Below, piece after piece: positions 13,401-26,040 of a stretch of DNA of 64,000 nucleotides. The notes beneath the pieces were generated by a model. The model searched no databases. It saw only the letters and a program-made list of their open reading frames with translations, and was not told where the DNA came from. The stretch's first letter is position 1. Every line of letters begins with the position of its first letter. Origin of the DNA: Polytrichum commune (lineage: Eukaryota; Streptophyta; Polytrichopsida; Polytrichales; Polytrichaceae); contig OX485805.1 in NCBI GenBank assembly GCA_950295325.1, positions 2,542,501 through 2,606,500 on the forward strand. Reading direction: 5' to 3'. A program made the position numbers and the translations under genes.

Positions 13401-16400
13401 GACAAGGTAATTATAATCTCAATAAGTGATGGGAGCTGAAGGTGGCGATATCATATTAATTGTGGTCTGCACGATTATTTGATTTCATTTAATTATGAGG
13501 ATCAGGGTCAAGCTGCACAGAAATGATCGGGTGCAAACTATAGCCGTAGATGACCAGAGAAGGAGCTTCATCAGAGAACTTGTCCACTGTGAGGCCTGTT
13601 GGAGGATATACATTTATTGGGAGAGATACTCTGGGCAATCACTTACCTCCTTGGGCTTCTTGAAACCATCTGCCTTGCGACCACGCTTTTGTGCAGAGCT
13701 CCCCTCTTTGTCTGACTTAATAGGTAGTGATGAAGTGGAGGCGTGCGCAGGGGTATTAGATGGCACAGGGCTGTCATCTTCAAAATTTGTCACCTCATCA
13801 AAGGCAGCACCTTTCCAGTTTGTCCAACCAGGGTCAAGCACAGGTTGCAGAGGAGCTTCCCACAGTTTTGCTGCTTCATCCCATAATATAATCCTTATCG
13901 CCTCCTGTACATGTCACAATTTAGCAAACACCCTGGTCTATCAAAAATTTAACTTAGAACTTGGAAAGCCCATCTCATTCATGCTATTGAACGCACGAGT
14001 CTCACATTGGGTCTTATTCAAAAGATAAATCTGGACAAAACAACAAGCACATGACAAGCATACTACCATCTGGTTTCCATTGTATGCATTTAACCATCTA
14101 TAAACCCTAATGCTTGCCCTCGGATTATTAAGAAAAATGGTGCATAACAAGCAAAACTTGCAGATGCAAGAACTGTACTTAAGACATTTTTCAGTTTTAA
14201 CATTTTAAGAGTGTGACAGATGCAAGAAACCACACCCAACCTGTCCCACTGGTGCCAAGAAAGGCCAAAGCCACACTGGTACCACATGAGTAATGACTGT
14301 TTAAAAGTTTTGTGATGTTGAAGGATAATACTCTAATTACGATCATTTAAGAGGAAAAATATTATATAGTGGAATGACCATTGAAGGATACGAAAGAAAA
14401 GATCCCAAGTCTCATTGTAGCAAGTAATGCACAACCCTAGAATATATAGAAATCCACCCTTCTTGGGCTTGAAATGCATGACTAGACTACTACAGTCGTG
14501 CATTTACATATCGACAGCCTTAGCTTTAGCTTTCTTAAATGCAGAAAATAGTGCCCTCTTATAGCTTCAGAAGAGTGTTAGTGGAAATCTCTTAAATGAC
14601 CACACCTTTGTAAGTTTCTCAATGCTTGCTGCAGTTTCAGCTTTCATGCATTCTTCAATCCATAAGTTCATACGCTTCTCAATCCAAGATTGCCGTACAT
14701 AAGCAGGTTCAACTACCTGCAAAGTCATCAAAGCAGTTAACCCTTGTCAGTTGGAGAGATCATATACGCACTGATATGATACTCATGCTCAACAATACGA
14801 TGCTGTCCACGAACAAGAGGTGTCATTTAATTGAGGTCCAGAAGGCATGGTAGAAGAGAATCTTTCTTCAACATGCACCTCAGCAAAATTTGTAACTCTC
14901 AATGTTCCAAAATGACCTCACATGTGTACGGAAATGGACAAGATTATATGGCCTCTTGGAAAATGGTCACATACATGACAAACCTTGACAGACAAATGTA
15001 GTACCCCCCGTGGATCACGATAGTAAGAAGATCATCAAACCATTTGCAGCACTCCACCTATTGACACTAGACACAACATGCATAGCTACCTCTTTGTGTA
15101 AGTATTGACATGAATTATCTGCTACAATTTAGCTCCAGAGGAGTCTACATGCGAGTGTAGAGGAAAACCAGTCACTTACAGCCTGGATGCGAACCAACAA
15201 GGATCCCAACTCTGAGTACTTTGATGCCTCAATGGCCTCCTTGGCAAACTCCTTCCAGAGACTCACCATACGTGCTCTTTCTACCACACCCTGTTGAAAG
15301 TATTCAGCATCACAATTGAGAGCCTTCGTTGCAGAAGGAAATAACACTAGGAAGATATCTCAAATTGGAAATGGAGTCATTCAAAGTTTTATTAAGGTTC
15401 ACTTTTAGCCTGAACAATATAAGAATCGCATAAAAATCCTTCATAGTTAAGCAGTTGAAAAGTTCAGAAGCTCACCATGATGTGGAGTCGATCACTGATA
15501 TCAAGCATTTCCCAACCCAATGTCAAAAACATGCGCCGTCTTGGTGCCTCTGTGTCTGTCACCAATTTACGCCATTCATTATGTGTTCCTGACAAGAGTG
15601 GCTCAGGAGCTTCAGTTATGGAGCAGACGTTTTGAGCATCGACCCAGATGTAAGCTCGGGTGCTGACCAGATACACAGGAATGTACTCCTTTTTACCATA
15701 AGTTGGCATGGCCTTCACTGTTGCTGCCTTACAGTCCTGCACCAGAACCTTAATGCCTGCTTGCCATTTACCCCTCCACTGCAACCAACCAACCAACCAT
15801 CCAAAAACTGACATTATCAGGTCGCCAGAAAGCTATGGAGCCATACAACACAATTTAAATGCCACCACAATCCACACTTAAAAATAAGATCAAAGGCTCA
15901 GAGCACACTTGCCTTATTGAAGCTACAATCCACTCTAGAGGACACAACATGTATGAATGTGCAGCTCCAAACCACTATAGTACAAATCTTAATAAATTAG
16001 CTTGCAGAAATAATCTCTGAATCCTAATCAACCTTTTCTAATACCAAGTGAGTACCAGTACCACAGCAGAATCTGCAGGATCTCTTTCAAAAATATCTGA
16101 AATTAATTGTGAGATAGAATAGGATCAAGACATGTTTAATTGTCAATAGAAAGTCATGACGCATCAAAAACAGAATTAAAGACAAATCCGATAGACTATT
16201 AGCTATTAAATTCACCAGTAGTCTAATTCATATTGCTCTAAGCACACAGTCAGAATATAATGTTTTTGCTGGACATATTCATGGCACCTAATAACATTTA
16301 CAGTTGCAATTGAATCAACTTCAACTGCAACCTGACTCCAGATACCATGGAAGCTTTGTGATCTGCTCCATTCCTAATGGTTAGGACATCTCTGTATGCA

Positions 16401-18106
16401 ATCGGGTCTTGATATTTTCTGTACAAAGTTTGGGAGGACCGGTTTCGTGCTGCTGATATCGCAATACAAAATCATACTCTGTACAAGGTTTGAATTCACA
16501 GCTGAGGTGGGTGGCCGTGATCTGATACTTCACCAACAGCCAAGCAACACCAATAAAATAAAATGACGTGAATAATGCCTTCTTATAGTTCTTATTTTAA
16601 AATATTTATCAAGTTCCAGCCAGATGACTGTTAAGGGGGGTAATAAAAATTTCCATAGGAACATGTTAGGCTGTAAGATAGTTGCACCTACCCTACATTA
16701 TTTACAGCATGAAACATGTGGAAATATGTTACAGCACTCACTTGACTACTATTTTGCAGCTTGCTTGTGCCTGTGATCCTTCGGACCAAGAAGGTGGACA
16801 AAATATCCCCACATGAACTTTAACTTATTTTTGCTGGATTTTCAACAATCAGTCTGGTCTCCAATGAATCATATGATCCCTAAGGGTTTAAGGAGGATTC
16901 CATTAATACATCCATCTTTAAGGGGTAATGGATTTGAGGAAAAATGAGACCCAAGATTTTTAGAAGTAAGAAGGTGAACTGCAGTTTACGCCAGAGACAA
17001 CTCTCGTCAAAAGGTTGCCATCACTTATGAAGAAGCAGCCAAGGGTTTAACACATTACTCCCAAAATTTTGAATCGTGACAAGTGAAAAGCAAGACGACA
17101 ATGATGCCTATTGCTTCAATGCGAGATAGTGGTTCATTGTTCCAAACTAAACCCTTATTGCCATGCTTATAAAATGGACCATGAATGGAAAATGCATGAC
17201 ATATTTAAATATAAATCGGACACACATAATCCTCCAATCACGTTCTTCAAAGAGGAAATAAACACAGAAGTGGAAGTGAGGGTTATATAAACCCTCAGTA
17301 AATAGCATTGCCAACACCTTCTAAAGTCGGAATGCCAGGATTTCAGGGCAATATATGATAGATACCTTCAACCACAAAGCCTGTCCACTTCCAGAATGTT
17401 CTGCACTAGCGACGTGCTCCTTGCCCAGCACATTACTTTCAAGCGAACTTGGAATAGGTTCACTGGTCGTTGAGTTCTCAAATCCAACCACATGTACATT
17501 CATTGGCGCCACATCTTCAAGTGAACTTGGGATAGGATTAATGTTTGCAGAGTTTACAAATCCAACCCCATGCACATTCACCGGCGCACCATCATCAACC
17601 CCACTTGGGATAAGTCCCCTGGTTGTAGAGTTCTCAAACTCAGCCCCATGTTCCTTGACTGGCGCATAATCCTCAAGCATCATACTTGGAAGAGCATGAT
17701 GTCCGATGATTGTGGAGTTCTCAAATCCAATAGCATTATCCTCTGGAGCAGTAGTCTCAACAACAACCGGATTATCGGGCATTATTTTGCCTGACTCAAT
17801 CCCGTTCCCCACGCTTACTACTACACGTTCTTCGCTATTGTGATGATTAACTCCATTTGGATCCGGAAGAATAAGGTCCACACCACCACACTCCTCCAAG
17901 GATTGTCGTTCACCGTCATTATCATCCTTGAAAGCAGTAGCGCCTTGAAAGAACGCAAAGTCCTCGGTTACGGGAAGATCGAAATTCTCTTGCAAATGCT
18001 CATCTAAGTTGTGCTCAAATGCCATCAATTCCTCTTGTTCCTCCACAGTAAAGTTCGATTCCCCTCCCGCCTCCGGGAGGTCGAACAAAAGCTTCAGCAA
18101 AGACAT
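4464..18106 (-). CDS. SUVR5: SUVR5-like C2H2 zinc-finger SET-domain histone lysine methyltransferase
   Basis: Nuclear chromatin repressor of the SUVR5 type, expected to methylate histone H3 and to bind DNA through zinc fingers. My model has 15 exons: 18106-17366, 15778-15476, 15290-15180, 14716-14606, 13904-13647, 13280-12287, 11458-11163, 11023-9526, 7203-6932, 6771-6610, 6458-6342, 6201-6098, 5703-5569, 4894-4807, 4571-4464. All introns are GT-AG and phases agree, giving 1,765 aa. The protein starts at ATG 18106 with an acidic N-terminus carrying about four imperfect repeats around GFENST (residues ~125-235). Three Cys/His clusters ending in YCEKH or YCEMH follow in exon 6. Six C2H2-like fingers lie in exon 8 (residues ~950-1310) with a very basic linker. 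Cys-rich pre-SET sequence is in exons 9-11. SET signatures are [15 protein letters not shown] and, unusually, LSYNY instead of LTYDY. Post-[11 protein letters not shown] closes the protein. Family call is firm; exact ends of exons 3 and 6 are less certain. Confidence 0.9.
11696..12196. mobile_element. MITE inside intron 6 of the SUVR5-like gene
   Basis: About 500 bp bounded by imperfect inverted termini: GGGCTGCTTCACACGGCGTCC-type sequence on the left and its near reverse complement at 12176-12196. Flanking trinucleotides are TTA (left) and TCA (right), close to the TWA duplication of PIF/Harbinger elements. Termini resemble those at 1036 and 27244 (GRGCYGCTTCACAC). It lies wholly in the intron between exon 6 (ends 12287) and exon 7 (starts 11458), so coding is not interrupted. 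Confidence 0.6.
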
Positions 18107-18640
18107 CTTAACCTTGTCACTTGTCCTCCCCGCCTATACTTCCAAACTGCCCTATCTTAATCTCAATATCAATCTCAATCGCGTTCTCCACAACGTCGCA
18201 GATCCCACACGGAGCTCCCCACTGCTCCCATCCTCCTCTCCCACTCCAAACCCTAATTTCCGCAAACCTCCGACCGCAAAACCCCGCACACGCTTCCTGG
18301 TACCAAACCTTGACCAAAAGGTGCGGGAAAAGCGACGATAAGATGTGCCATTGCGGTGCCGGCTCGTGGAACGCGGTTCTCGCAAGCTCCGGGTGTACGT
18401 GCCTCGCAGGCAGCAAACCCTAGGGAGAGGGGGAGCTGAGCTCAGGTGGGAGTGGCGCGATGGCGATGGCGAAGGCGATCTGACGCGGCTGCGCGGGGGG
18501 GCCACCAGCCTGGGAGGGAAGGGAGGGCGAGAGAGGAGAGGAATGGCGGGCTCCAAGTTTCGCCAGCCGCGTTTGGGTTTCGCCACGCCCAGAGATCCGG
18601 TGTGGCAGGGTTGCAGGGGGTTTCGCCACGAACATTCGGG
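18107..18640 (-). promoter_or_regulatory. GC-rich 5' flank of the SUVR5-like gene
   Basis: Immediately upstream of the start codon the sequence becomes GC- and CpG-rich, especially 18360-18640, against an AT-rich background. This fits a 5' UTR and CpG-rich promoter of a housekeeping-type gene. No clear TATA box was picked out. Open frames crossing this stretch on both strands look like composition artefacts. Confidence 0.45.
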
Positions 18641-20340
18641 AATCGCCCCTCGCTTATGTTCAAGAACGCCTTCAAGAATGATCATGGGGGACACCTTACC
18701 ACTTATTCTAATTTTATCGCTCTTAGGCTCCTAGAGCCCTACAAATGGGGTTCAAATGGGATTTATGGAGAGAAGATGTGTGGTGGCTCTCCTTATATGA
18801 TTGTTTTTAAACGATGGGGGTCTTCGAAACTCAAGTAATAGGCTAGCTCATTTAGGGCACGTTTTCACGTGTCAAGTAGCGAGAACCATTAGATGACAAA
18901 ATTTGACCTCCTCGTTCACATGGAAATGTGCTGACATTTATATGAAGAGATTCAGTGTAGCAGGAATGTATGGGGTTTTTTACAAACACTTGGGAATCAC
19001 CCTTCACTCGTGTTCAAGAACACCTTCAAGAATGATCATGGGGACATGTTACCACTTGTTATTATTTCATCGGTCCTAGGTTCCCAGTTCCTTTCAAATG
19101 GGATTTATGGAGAAGATGTGTGATGACCCCCATTTGATGGTCATTTTAAAATGATGGGGGTCCTTGAAATAAATTATATATTAAAAAAACTAAACTAAAC
19201 TAAACTAACTATTTTAGGGCACGTTTCCATGTGTCAGTTAGTGAGACAAAGTTGACCCCCCTCATTCACATGAAAGCGTGCAGGGTTGCATGGGGTTTGA
19301 CACAAACATTTGGGAATCATCCCCGTGCTTATGCTCAAGAACTCCTCCAAAAAATGATCATGGGGACACTTACAATTTATTATTATTTCAACATTCATCG
19401 GTTTCTAGTTCCTTTCAAATGGGAATTATGGAGAAGATGTGTGGTGGGCCTCATTCAAGTGCCATTATTTGAATGATGGGGTACTTCAAACTCATTAAGC
19501 AATGAGGTACCCTATGCTTAATTTTTGCATTTCAATTGTACATCGTCTAACTTTCTTGGGGCACACTTTCACCTACTAGCCATTTGATCTTCAAATTTCC
19601 CTTTCATACCGCTAGATGACACAAAGTTGACTCCCCCCCCCCCCTATTCGACACATTCAAACCTTTGCCTCTCCCAAAGATAACGGTGTGGTTGAGTTGC
19701 AATCAGTTTCACCACAAACATTCATGACTTGCCCCTCACTTATATTCAACAAAAAAATCTCCAAGAATGATGGGAGACATCTTTCCACTTATTATTATTT
19801 CATCAATCCTAGGTTTCTAGCTCCTTCGATTGGGATTCATGGACAAAGTTGATGGTGACCCCCATTCGAGGGTTGTCTTAAAATGATGGGGGTGTGGGCC
19901 CAACATGGAAGTGTTATTAGGTTTTACCTAAAGATATCTAGTGTGGCAAAGTTACAAAGCTCATCATGAACTATCAAGAATCACCCCCATTTATATTTAA
20001 TAACACCTTCAAGAATAAGGGGACACACCACTTATTATTCATTCATCATTCGTAGGTTCCTAGATCTTTCAAATGGGTTTTATGGACAAGGTGGGTGGTG
20101 GAGCCCATTTGAGGGTCATTTCTTAAATGATGACGTGGGGGTCCAAACTCAAGGAGCAATGTGCCTAACTTTGTTATGGCACACTTCCATGTGCTCACCA
20201 AGTTGGTGAAAACCACTACATCTTTTGCACGTAGTTCCATTTCATCGTTCTCGATGCTTTCAAATGGGATATATGAATGGGATGGGTGGGGGTTCCAGTT
20301 GAGGAACATAAAAATTGAAGGGGGTGCAAACCCATAAACT
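18630..20340 (+). repeat. Five-copy degenerate tandem repeat, 310-450 bp spacing
   Basis: Copies begin near 18630, 18976, 19284, 19703 and 19950. Each carries in order an 'acattygggaatc' block, 'ttcaagaatgatcatgggga', 'ccacttattattatttcatc', 'cctttcaaatgggattta', 'gaagatgtgtggtg' and 'aaatgatgggggt'. Copies are diverged but collinear and all in the same orientation. The first abuts the GC-rich 5' flank of the SUVR5-like gene. No coding capacity is conserved between copies. Confidence 0.75.
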
Positions 20341-20880
20341 CAATTAACTTTCATGAAGCATATTGTGGTCTGAAGCACCAACAAGGCATTGTGCCTTATG
20401 ACTCCCCCTCTCCCCTCCCCTCCCCTCCCCTCTTCAACATGACGTTATTACGTAGTGTGCATATTTAAACTTAATACGAGTCTCCTGACACTAGGTTGGG
20501 ACATCCCATGGTCATGTTCTTAGGGCCCGAATGAATGAACACAAATCACTTAATAATATTATGCTCCGACTTAAATGCATGTTTGACCAATTCTCTTGGC
20601 TTCACTTCTTGTTTTCACATTTTTTTCACCTTGAATTTCAGCAAACATGTATTATACATGTTTTTGTACATGCTTGTGAAGCATGTTGTGGATATTCAAG
20701 CATTGTTTTTGTGAGAAAAATGAGAGAAATTTGCAATTTTGAGCTTGGTTTATGGGAGTATGGGGCATAGAGATAGGAGCATATGGAGTCAAGAACGATG
20801 TACATTTTTGTAGACCATTTTTGTTGGGTTTGTGAATGAAAAACTAATTAGGAAGTCAACTTGGATGAATTACATTACAT
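20341..20880. other. Intergenic with a C-rich microsatellite
   Basis: A (CCCCT)n-like run lies at about 20404-20432. No gene recognised. The plus-strand frame at 20531-20770 has no recognisable family. Confidence 0.4.
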
Positions 20881-21780
20881 TTAGATTTTGTGTGGAAGGT
20901 TAAGCATGTATTTGAAAAGAAAAGAAAAATCATTTTAGGAGTACTTTGCCAGTGCAAGAGAGGTTAGCAATGTCATTGCATTGATTGGGTAACAGGGATG
21001 GAATGTAAAGTATAACAAACATATAGTTCATAAGAGCACATTGTCAAAAATAATAAGGAAATTTTGTAGAGTTACTAGAAAGCCTTTGTAACCAGTTTTT
21101 TACATATTTCAAGTGAATCACATTTTGTGGTTTTAGCTCCAAGATTTGAGCAGTTGCATGACATATCTCACATTATGTGAGTAATACATGGATCACATAT
21201 TCATGTTTTAGCTCCAGTAGGCGGCAAAGAAGATTATTACTACAGAAAAAAAAAATATTCGACAAGTTTACATGGAATTGTTGGACTATATTGTATGTTA
21301 TGGGATTATGAATTCAGATGAGCCGAAAATCTTCACGATTGGGTTGTTTTCAAGCTACAAGGATCGGACATGCATGTATAAAAGGAAAATTCTACCCATA
21401 TAAACTTTTAAGAGACGTCATACATCCAGTGAGGCCTTGGATGTGTTGTCCATTTAAAGGTGGAAATGTTGCATTATCCGGAAATGAAGCATATTGGAAT
21501 TTTATCCAATCTTCAACTAGAATGTGTATGGAAAGGGCATTTGGGGTTTTAAAAGGTGGATGGAGGTTAATAATGAAGTGATTCAAAATATCATTATAAA
21601 ATACGTCCGATATTGTAGCAAGATGTATAGTATTATATAATTTGTATATTGCAAAAAAATGAAGGGATTGAAGATTAAGGGATCGTTGAAGCAAAATATA
21701 AATTAGCTAGAAGAGTTAGTGAGGGAGAAATATGAGATGGCAGTGAATTGTGGGGGAAAAAAATTAAAATTATTGAACTC
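20881..21780 (+). pseudogene. Decayed PIF/Harbinger-type DDE transposase
   Basis: Pieces of a DDE_Tnp_4/Harbinger transposase are spread over several frames. Around 20950-21000 there is an EVSNVIALIG-like piece. Near 21150-21290 a HGSHIHVLAPVGGKEDYYYRKK-like arrangement resembles the DGTHI...YYNRKG catalytic block. At 21440-21570 is the most intact piece, including LSGNEAYWNFIQSSTRMC followed by MERAFGVLKGGW, the classic ERAFGVLKGRW signature. Multiple stops and frameshifts separate them, so no active protein is expected. The identification rests on remembered family motifs. Confidence 0.65.
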
Positions 21781-22218
21781 AAAACAAGAATTCTAGCTAG
21801 GAAAGATACTCCAATTGCACATGAAATAATTGACCAAAAAATTTTATTGAAAGAAAAAGAGAAGGCAAATGACCCTCTCCGTAAAGCCACAGTGATGCAT
21901 AATTTATTGGCATAATGTTTGTGACAATACAAACTACGAAATAAATCATGCACATTAGAAACAAACAATGACAATGAGATTGATATAATAAAATAATAAG
22001 TATAATTCATATAGGAGAGTAATAATTTTTTTGTCTATGTTCTTTGGGAAATTTATATATTTTTAAAAATAATGCAAAATTATCAATAACATGTTCTAAA
22101 ATATTTTCAATCTCCTTTGAATTCTTTTTCTTCTTTGTGGTCCAACAATTATTAGGTTGTAATTGTAGTTGTTTGACATGATATAGACATAGGTGAAATA
22201 ACATCTTCTTCCAATGAT

Positions 22219-23340
22219 TATATCAAACTTGCTTACATTCATACTTATAATGATTCGTTATGATATTAAGTTAATCAAGTAATTTTATTTGTTGCATATG
22301 TTACAATCATCGTGAGTATCCAATGCAAGGTGTGATGGATGTGCACATCGCCGGAAATAGCTCATTTTCATACGGATAATGGCGATATGAGGTGAAGGTT
22401 CATGCACCATGGAAGAGACACAACCCAATTAGTAATGCAATGAAGGATGTTCCATGTTCCATGTCACATGGAACCTTGTACGGCAAGTATTGAGGCACAT
22501 TTGCTTACACTCATGTTTACAACGGCTCATTACGAGGTTAAATTAATCAAATAATCTTATTTTTTATATATGTTACACTCACAATCGTTATGGGTACCCA
22601 ATGCAAAATGCAATGGATGTGCACACTATAGGAAATGTTTCCTTTCCATATGGATGACCACGCTATGAGGAAAAAGATAAAGGTTCATGAGTCATGAAAG
22701 AAACACAACCCAATTATTAGTGCAATTAGGGGTGTTCCATGCTACCAACTATGGTGGGGGGTCCTTGGACCTTATTGTATGGGTACCTCAAAGCCCTTTG
22801 GGGGGATTTTATGTCCGGTATCCTCAAGGCACTAGTGGCTAGCCATGAACTAGTATAGCGTGTCACTATAGTGCCCATCCCGAGAGGGGTTAGTAGTCTT
22901 GCACCACTGGTATTATGCCCTGAGGGTTTAATGCCAAGGGTGGGTCGAACGGGCATTCCAATCACGTTGATCACATGGTCAGCGGTTCTTCTCTTCTCTT
23001 CTCTCTGTTCCATGCTACATGGAACCTTATACGACAAATATTGAGGCACATTTGCTTACACTTATGCCTACAACAACTTGTGATAGAGCTAAATCAATCA
23101 AATGATCTTATTTGTTACATATGTTACACCCACAATCGTTATGGATGTCCAATACAAAGTGTGATGGATGTGCACACCACTAGAAGGGATCATTTCCACG
23201 TGGATGATGGCGCTATGAAGAGAAGGAGAAGGTTTATGAGCCATGGAGAAAATCCAACCCAATTATTAATGCAAGAAGGGGTGCTCTATACCACATGGAA
23301 TCTTGTACAACAAGTATTGAGGCACATGGATTGCATGGTC
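22219..23340 (+). repeat. Three-copy tandem repeat, about 270 bp unit
   Basis: Units start near 22230, 22505 and 23050. Each begins with 'ttgcttacactcatrcytac' and contains 'gatcttatttgttacatatgttac', 'gtgatggatgtgcac' and 'aacccaattattaatgcaa', ending in 'ggaaccttgtacgrcaagtattgaggcac'. The second unit is interrupted by a 262-bp insertion at 22745-23006. Confidence 0.75.
22745..23006 (-). mobile_element. SINE-like insertion with 12-bp target-site duplication
   Basis: 262 bp inserted into the second unit of the surrounding tandem repeat and flanked by a perfect 12-bp duplication GTTCCATGCTAC (22733-22744 and 23007-23018). Read on the minus strand, it has near its start a Pol III box-B-like CGTTCGACCCACC and a weaker box-A-like stretch upstream. 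A related fragment lies at 23943-24022. Insertion with duplication is directly visible; the tRNA-derived SINE label is inferred. Confidence 0.6.
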
Positions 23341-25035
23341 ACGTAGATCTTGTATTTTGGGAAATTGAGTAGAATCCTAATGAATCATTTTTCCTTTTAT
23401 TGGGTTTGCTATAATTAATGATGTTTCTTATTCCAAGATACATATGTTCCGCTTTGCAAATCGTATATATACGATGATGGAAGATCTACACAAATCATCG
23501 TCCTTTTAAGGGTTGATTACAAACAAGGGCAACCTAATCTCAACCAATGAGTATCATAGTCTAGAGCAATTTCAAAGAATATCACAATATAATATGTATA
23601 ATCTTCTTATGAGGATCTAAGAATTAGTGCACGATGCTTGCATAAAAGCCAAAGTAATATAGTGGAAGTTTGATTCTAAGTGCACGGGAGGGAGTTTGGG
23701 ATCACTAGGTCCAATCTCTTTGGAAATTAGAAAATTCAAGCACTTGAGGCCTCCTTTGTATTGTAGCTCTGCAACAAAATAGCATGCACTATCTAGGAGC
23801 CAAAAACAAATAATTTTTCTTGCTTGGAGAATATTCTATTTAGCTATAATGATGAAGTGAGCGTAAATGATGCAAAACCCGACACAAGAAGGTGATGATT
23901 TTTTTTTCTCACCCCTCCCATTTTACTAATTGTTAGTGGTTCAATAGCTATTATGGTGGGTCGAACGGGCGTTTCAATCATGTTGATCCCGTAAGGACTA
24001 GCGTTTTTTTCTTCTTCAATAGCTATTGAGAATGAGACATGACACATATCGAAGGTAAAGTGTACTTTAACAACGGTGAACACATAACACTTAGTATAGA
24101 GAATGCCTAATATCTAATGTTGTTTGCCACTACAAAGTATACAAGCTTGTGAATCTACAATCTACCATACATCAAGGTTTCTCATACCACATCATCTTCA
24201 ATACAAGTAACTTACCTTAGACTACCACAAAACCTTGGTCTCGAACCCATGTACCTATTTCAAGTCAATAAGAATCCAAGAGCTCCTCTCATGGTCTTTC
24301 ATTCACGACCTTATCCCATCTTTATTTTTGGGACCCTCTAAATGTAAATGCAAAATATCCCTAACAATAAATAAAACTTCTTCCATATGGTAACTTTTGG
24401 AAAACTTGATTCTCACAAACCACCTAGGGTAAGGTTGGTGACAAATCACACAACAATGCATAGTTCTAAAGAAAATACAAATTGAAGTAAATATGTTGGG
24501 GTTCCCAACATTTAAGGTTTGTTGTGTCCACTATCCAAGATAGATATCAAAGGAATCTAACATTTTCAAAATAGATGTAAATATTGGCAAACTTGTGCAT
24601 GTGCTATGGTCCCACTATAGTAGCTCCCTTCATGTTCGGTTTATCTCAAGCGTGAAATCAACTTGGTTTCATTTATACCTTATAGTTATAATTACCTCAT
24701 ATTAACATATATCAAATCGTTGATGAAAATATAAACCTCTTGTTTTATGTTAATTGTGTGTAATCAACTGATTAAAAGCAACTATATCATTTTCAAAACA
24801 TATATTCAATATCATCATTTCGATCCATACAAAGCATGTTGTAAACACGGACGAAGCAATTTTGCTTTGGATTTGGGTTATTCACACCGAGTGTTTCTCA
24901 ATAATTGAGCTTTAACATACACTTATATGATACAAGTCCATAGGGCAACATAGATGCAACATGATGTATTTGACATTCCCAAAATTAACAAGTTTACCAC
25001 GGATCGCAAACATGTTCTTTCCATGTCCAACATAT
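23341..25035. other. Intergenic, no gene recognised
   Basis: Apart from the SINE-like fragment at 23943-24022, I see no gene or clear repeat in this AT-rich stretch. Frames present are short and family-less. Confidence 0.4.
23943..24022 (-). mobile_element. Fragment related to the SINE-like element at 22745
   Basis: On the minus strand this stretch repeats the head of the 22745-23006 insertion: AACGCTAGTCCTTACGGGAT, then a TCAACATGATT block, then CGCCCGTTCGACCCACC. The putative box A (TAGTCCTTACGG) and box B (GTTCGACCC) are better preserved here. The downstream body is not recognisable. Confidence 0.5.
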
Positions 25036-25437
25036 TAGCTATTGTCACATGACAACAAAGAAGACAACCAAATCAAGGCTTTCAATTTATATTTAGAAAG
25101 TAAAACAAGTTTCAAAAACTCTTACATCATTTTAACTCCTTGTTACAACACAAGATTTTAAATGAGCATACTATAAGCTCGAGTTGTTACACGATAAGGG
25201 TTCTCACACCCCCCCCCCAACCCGTGTACCACATCTTAGCTATTGTCACATGACAACAAAGAAGACGACCAAATCAAGGCTTTCAATTCATATTTAGAAA
25301 TTAAAACAACTTTCATAAACTCTCACATCATTTAAACTCCTTGTTACAACACAAGATTTTAAAGGAGCATACTAGAAGCTTGAGTTGTTACACAATAAGG
25401 GTTCTCACCCCCCACCCCCACCCGTGTACCACATTTA
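25036..25437 (+). repeat. Two-copy tandem duplication, about 201 bp unit
   Basis: The unit beginning 'tagctattgtcacatgacaa' at 25036 is repeated almost exactly from 25237. Both units end with a poly-C run followed by 'cccgtgtaccacat'. High identity suggests a recent duplication. Confidence 0.85.
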
Positions 25438-26040
25438 ACTTGGAGAGAACCTTATGTCTAAAGGGTGTCTAAAGTGTTCCTACACCTGGACCCCTCCCAC
25501 CAAACTTGAAGGTTGGCCTCATGGTAATGAATTAAGATCCTCCCATCGGGTGACAACCCTCTAAGTAGATGATTGCTCCTAAACAACTAATAAACCTTAA
25601 ACGAGCATCCAATGAACAGATACATTAGCATGTTACTTAGCCTAAGAAACCAAGGGCAAACTTCCATGTGCTAGCCGTTCTAGTGAAGCAAAGTAGACTT
25701 TACTTATGTCGTCGAAGCTTTGGCAAGTATCTCCAACATCTCGATGGCCAAGATACTTCCATGTGGAGTAGGAAGGGCAACATACAGGAGAGTGAATTTG
25801 TCATAACATGAATTTGTTGTCAAACATGCAAGTTGGAATGTGGCCATCATTGCATTTCTTCATTTTGATTATTACATGACGTGATTTATCGAGCTTTATA
25901 TTTTGAGATGAATGTATGATCGAGTCTAGGAAAATGGACTAAAATCCACAAAACATGAAAAACTTGGACAAGGTTTGAAGAATAAGCTCAACGTGTTATG
26001 TGATATAAGACAATCTTATGTCCACTCTAACATGTTTATG
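25438..26040. other. Intergenic, no gene recognised
   Basis: No coding or repeat signal that I can support. Confidence 0.4.

Noticed and set aside
18345-18838. Plus-strand gene starting in the GC-rich region upstream of the SUVR5-like gene
   Set aside because: Open frames exist on both strands because of base composition, and the plus frame runs into the diverged tandem repeat; no domain seen.
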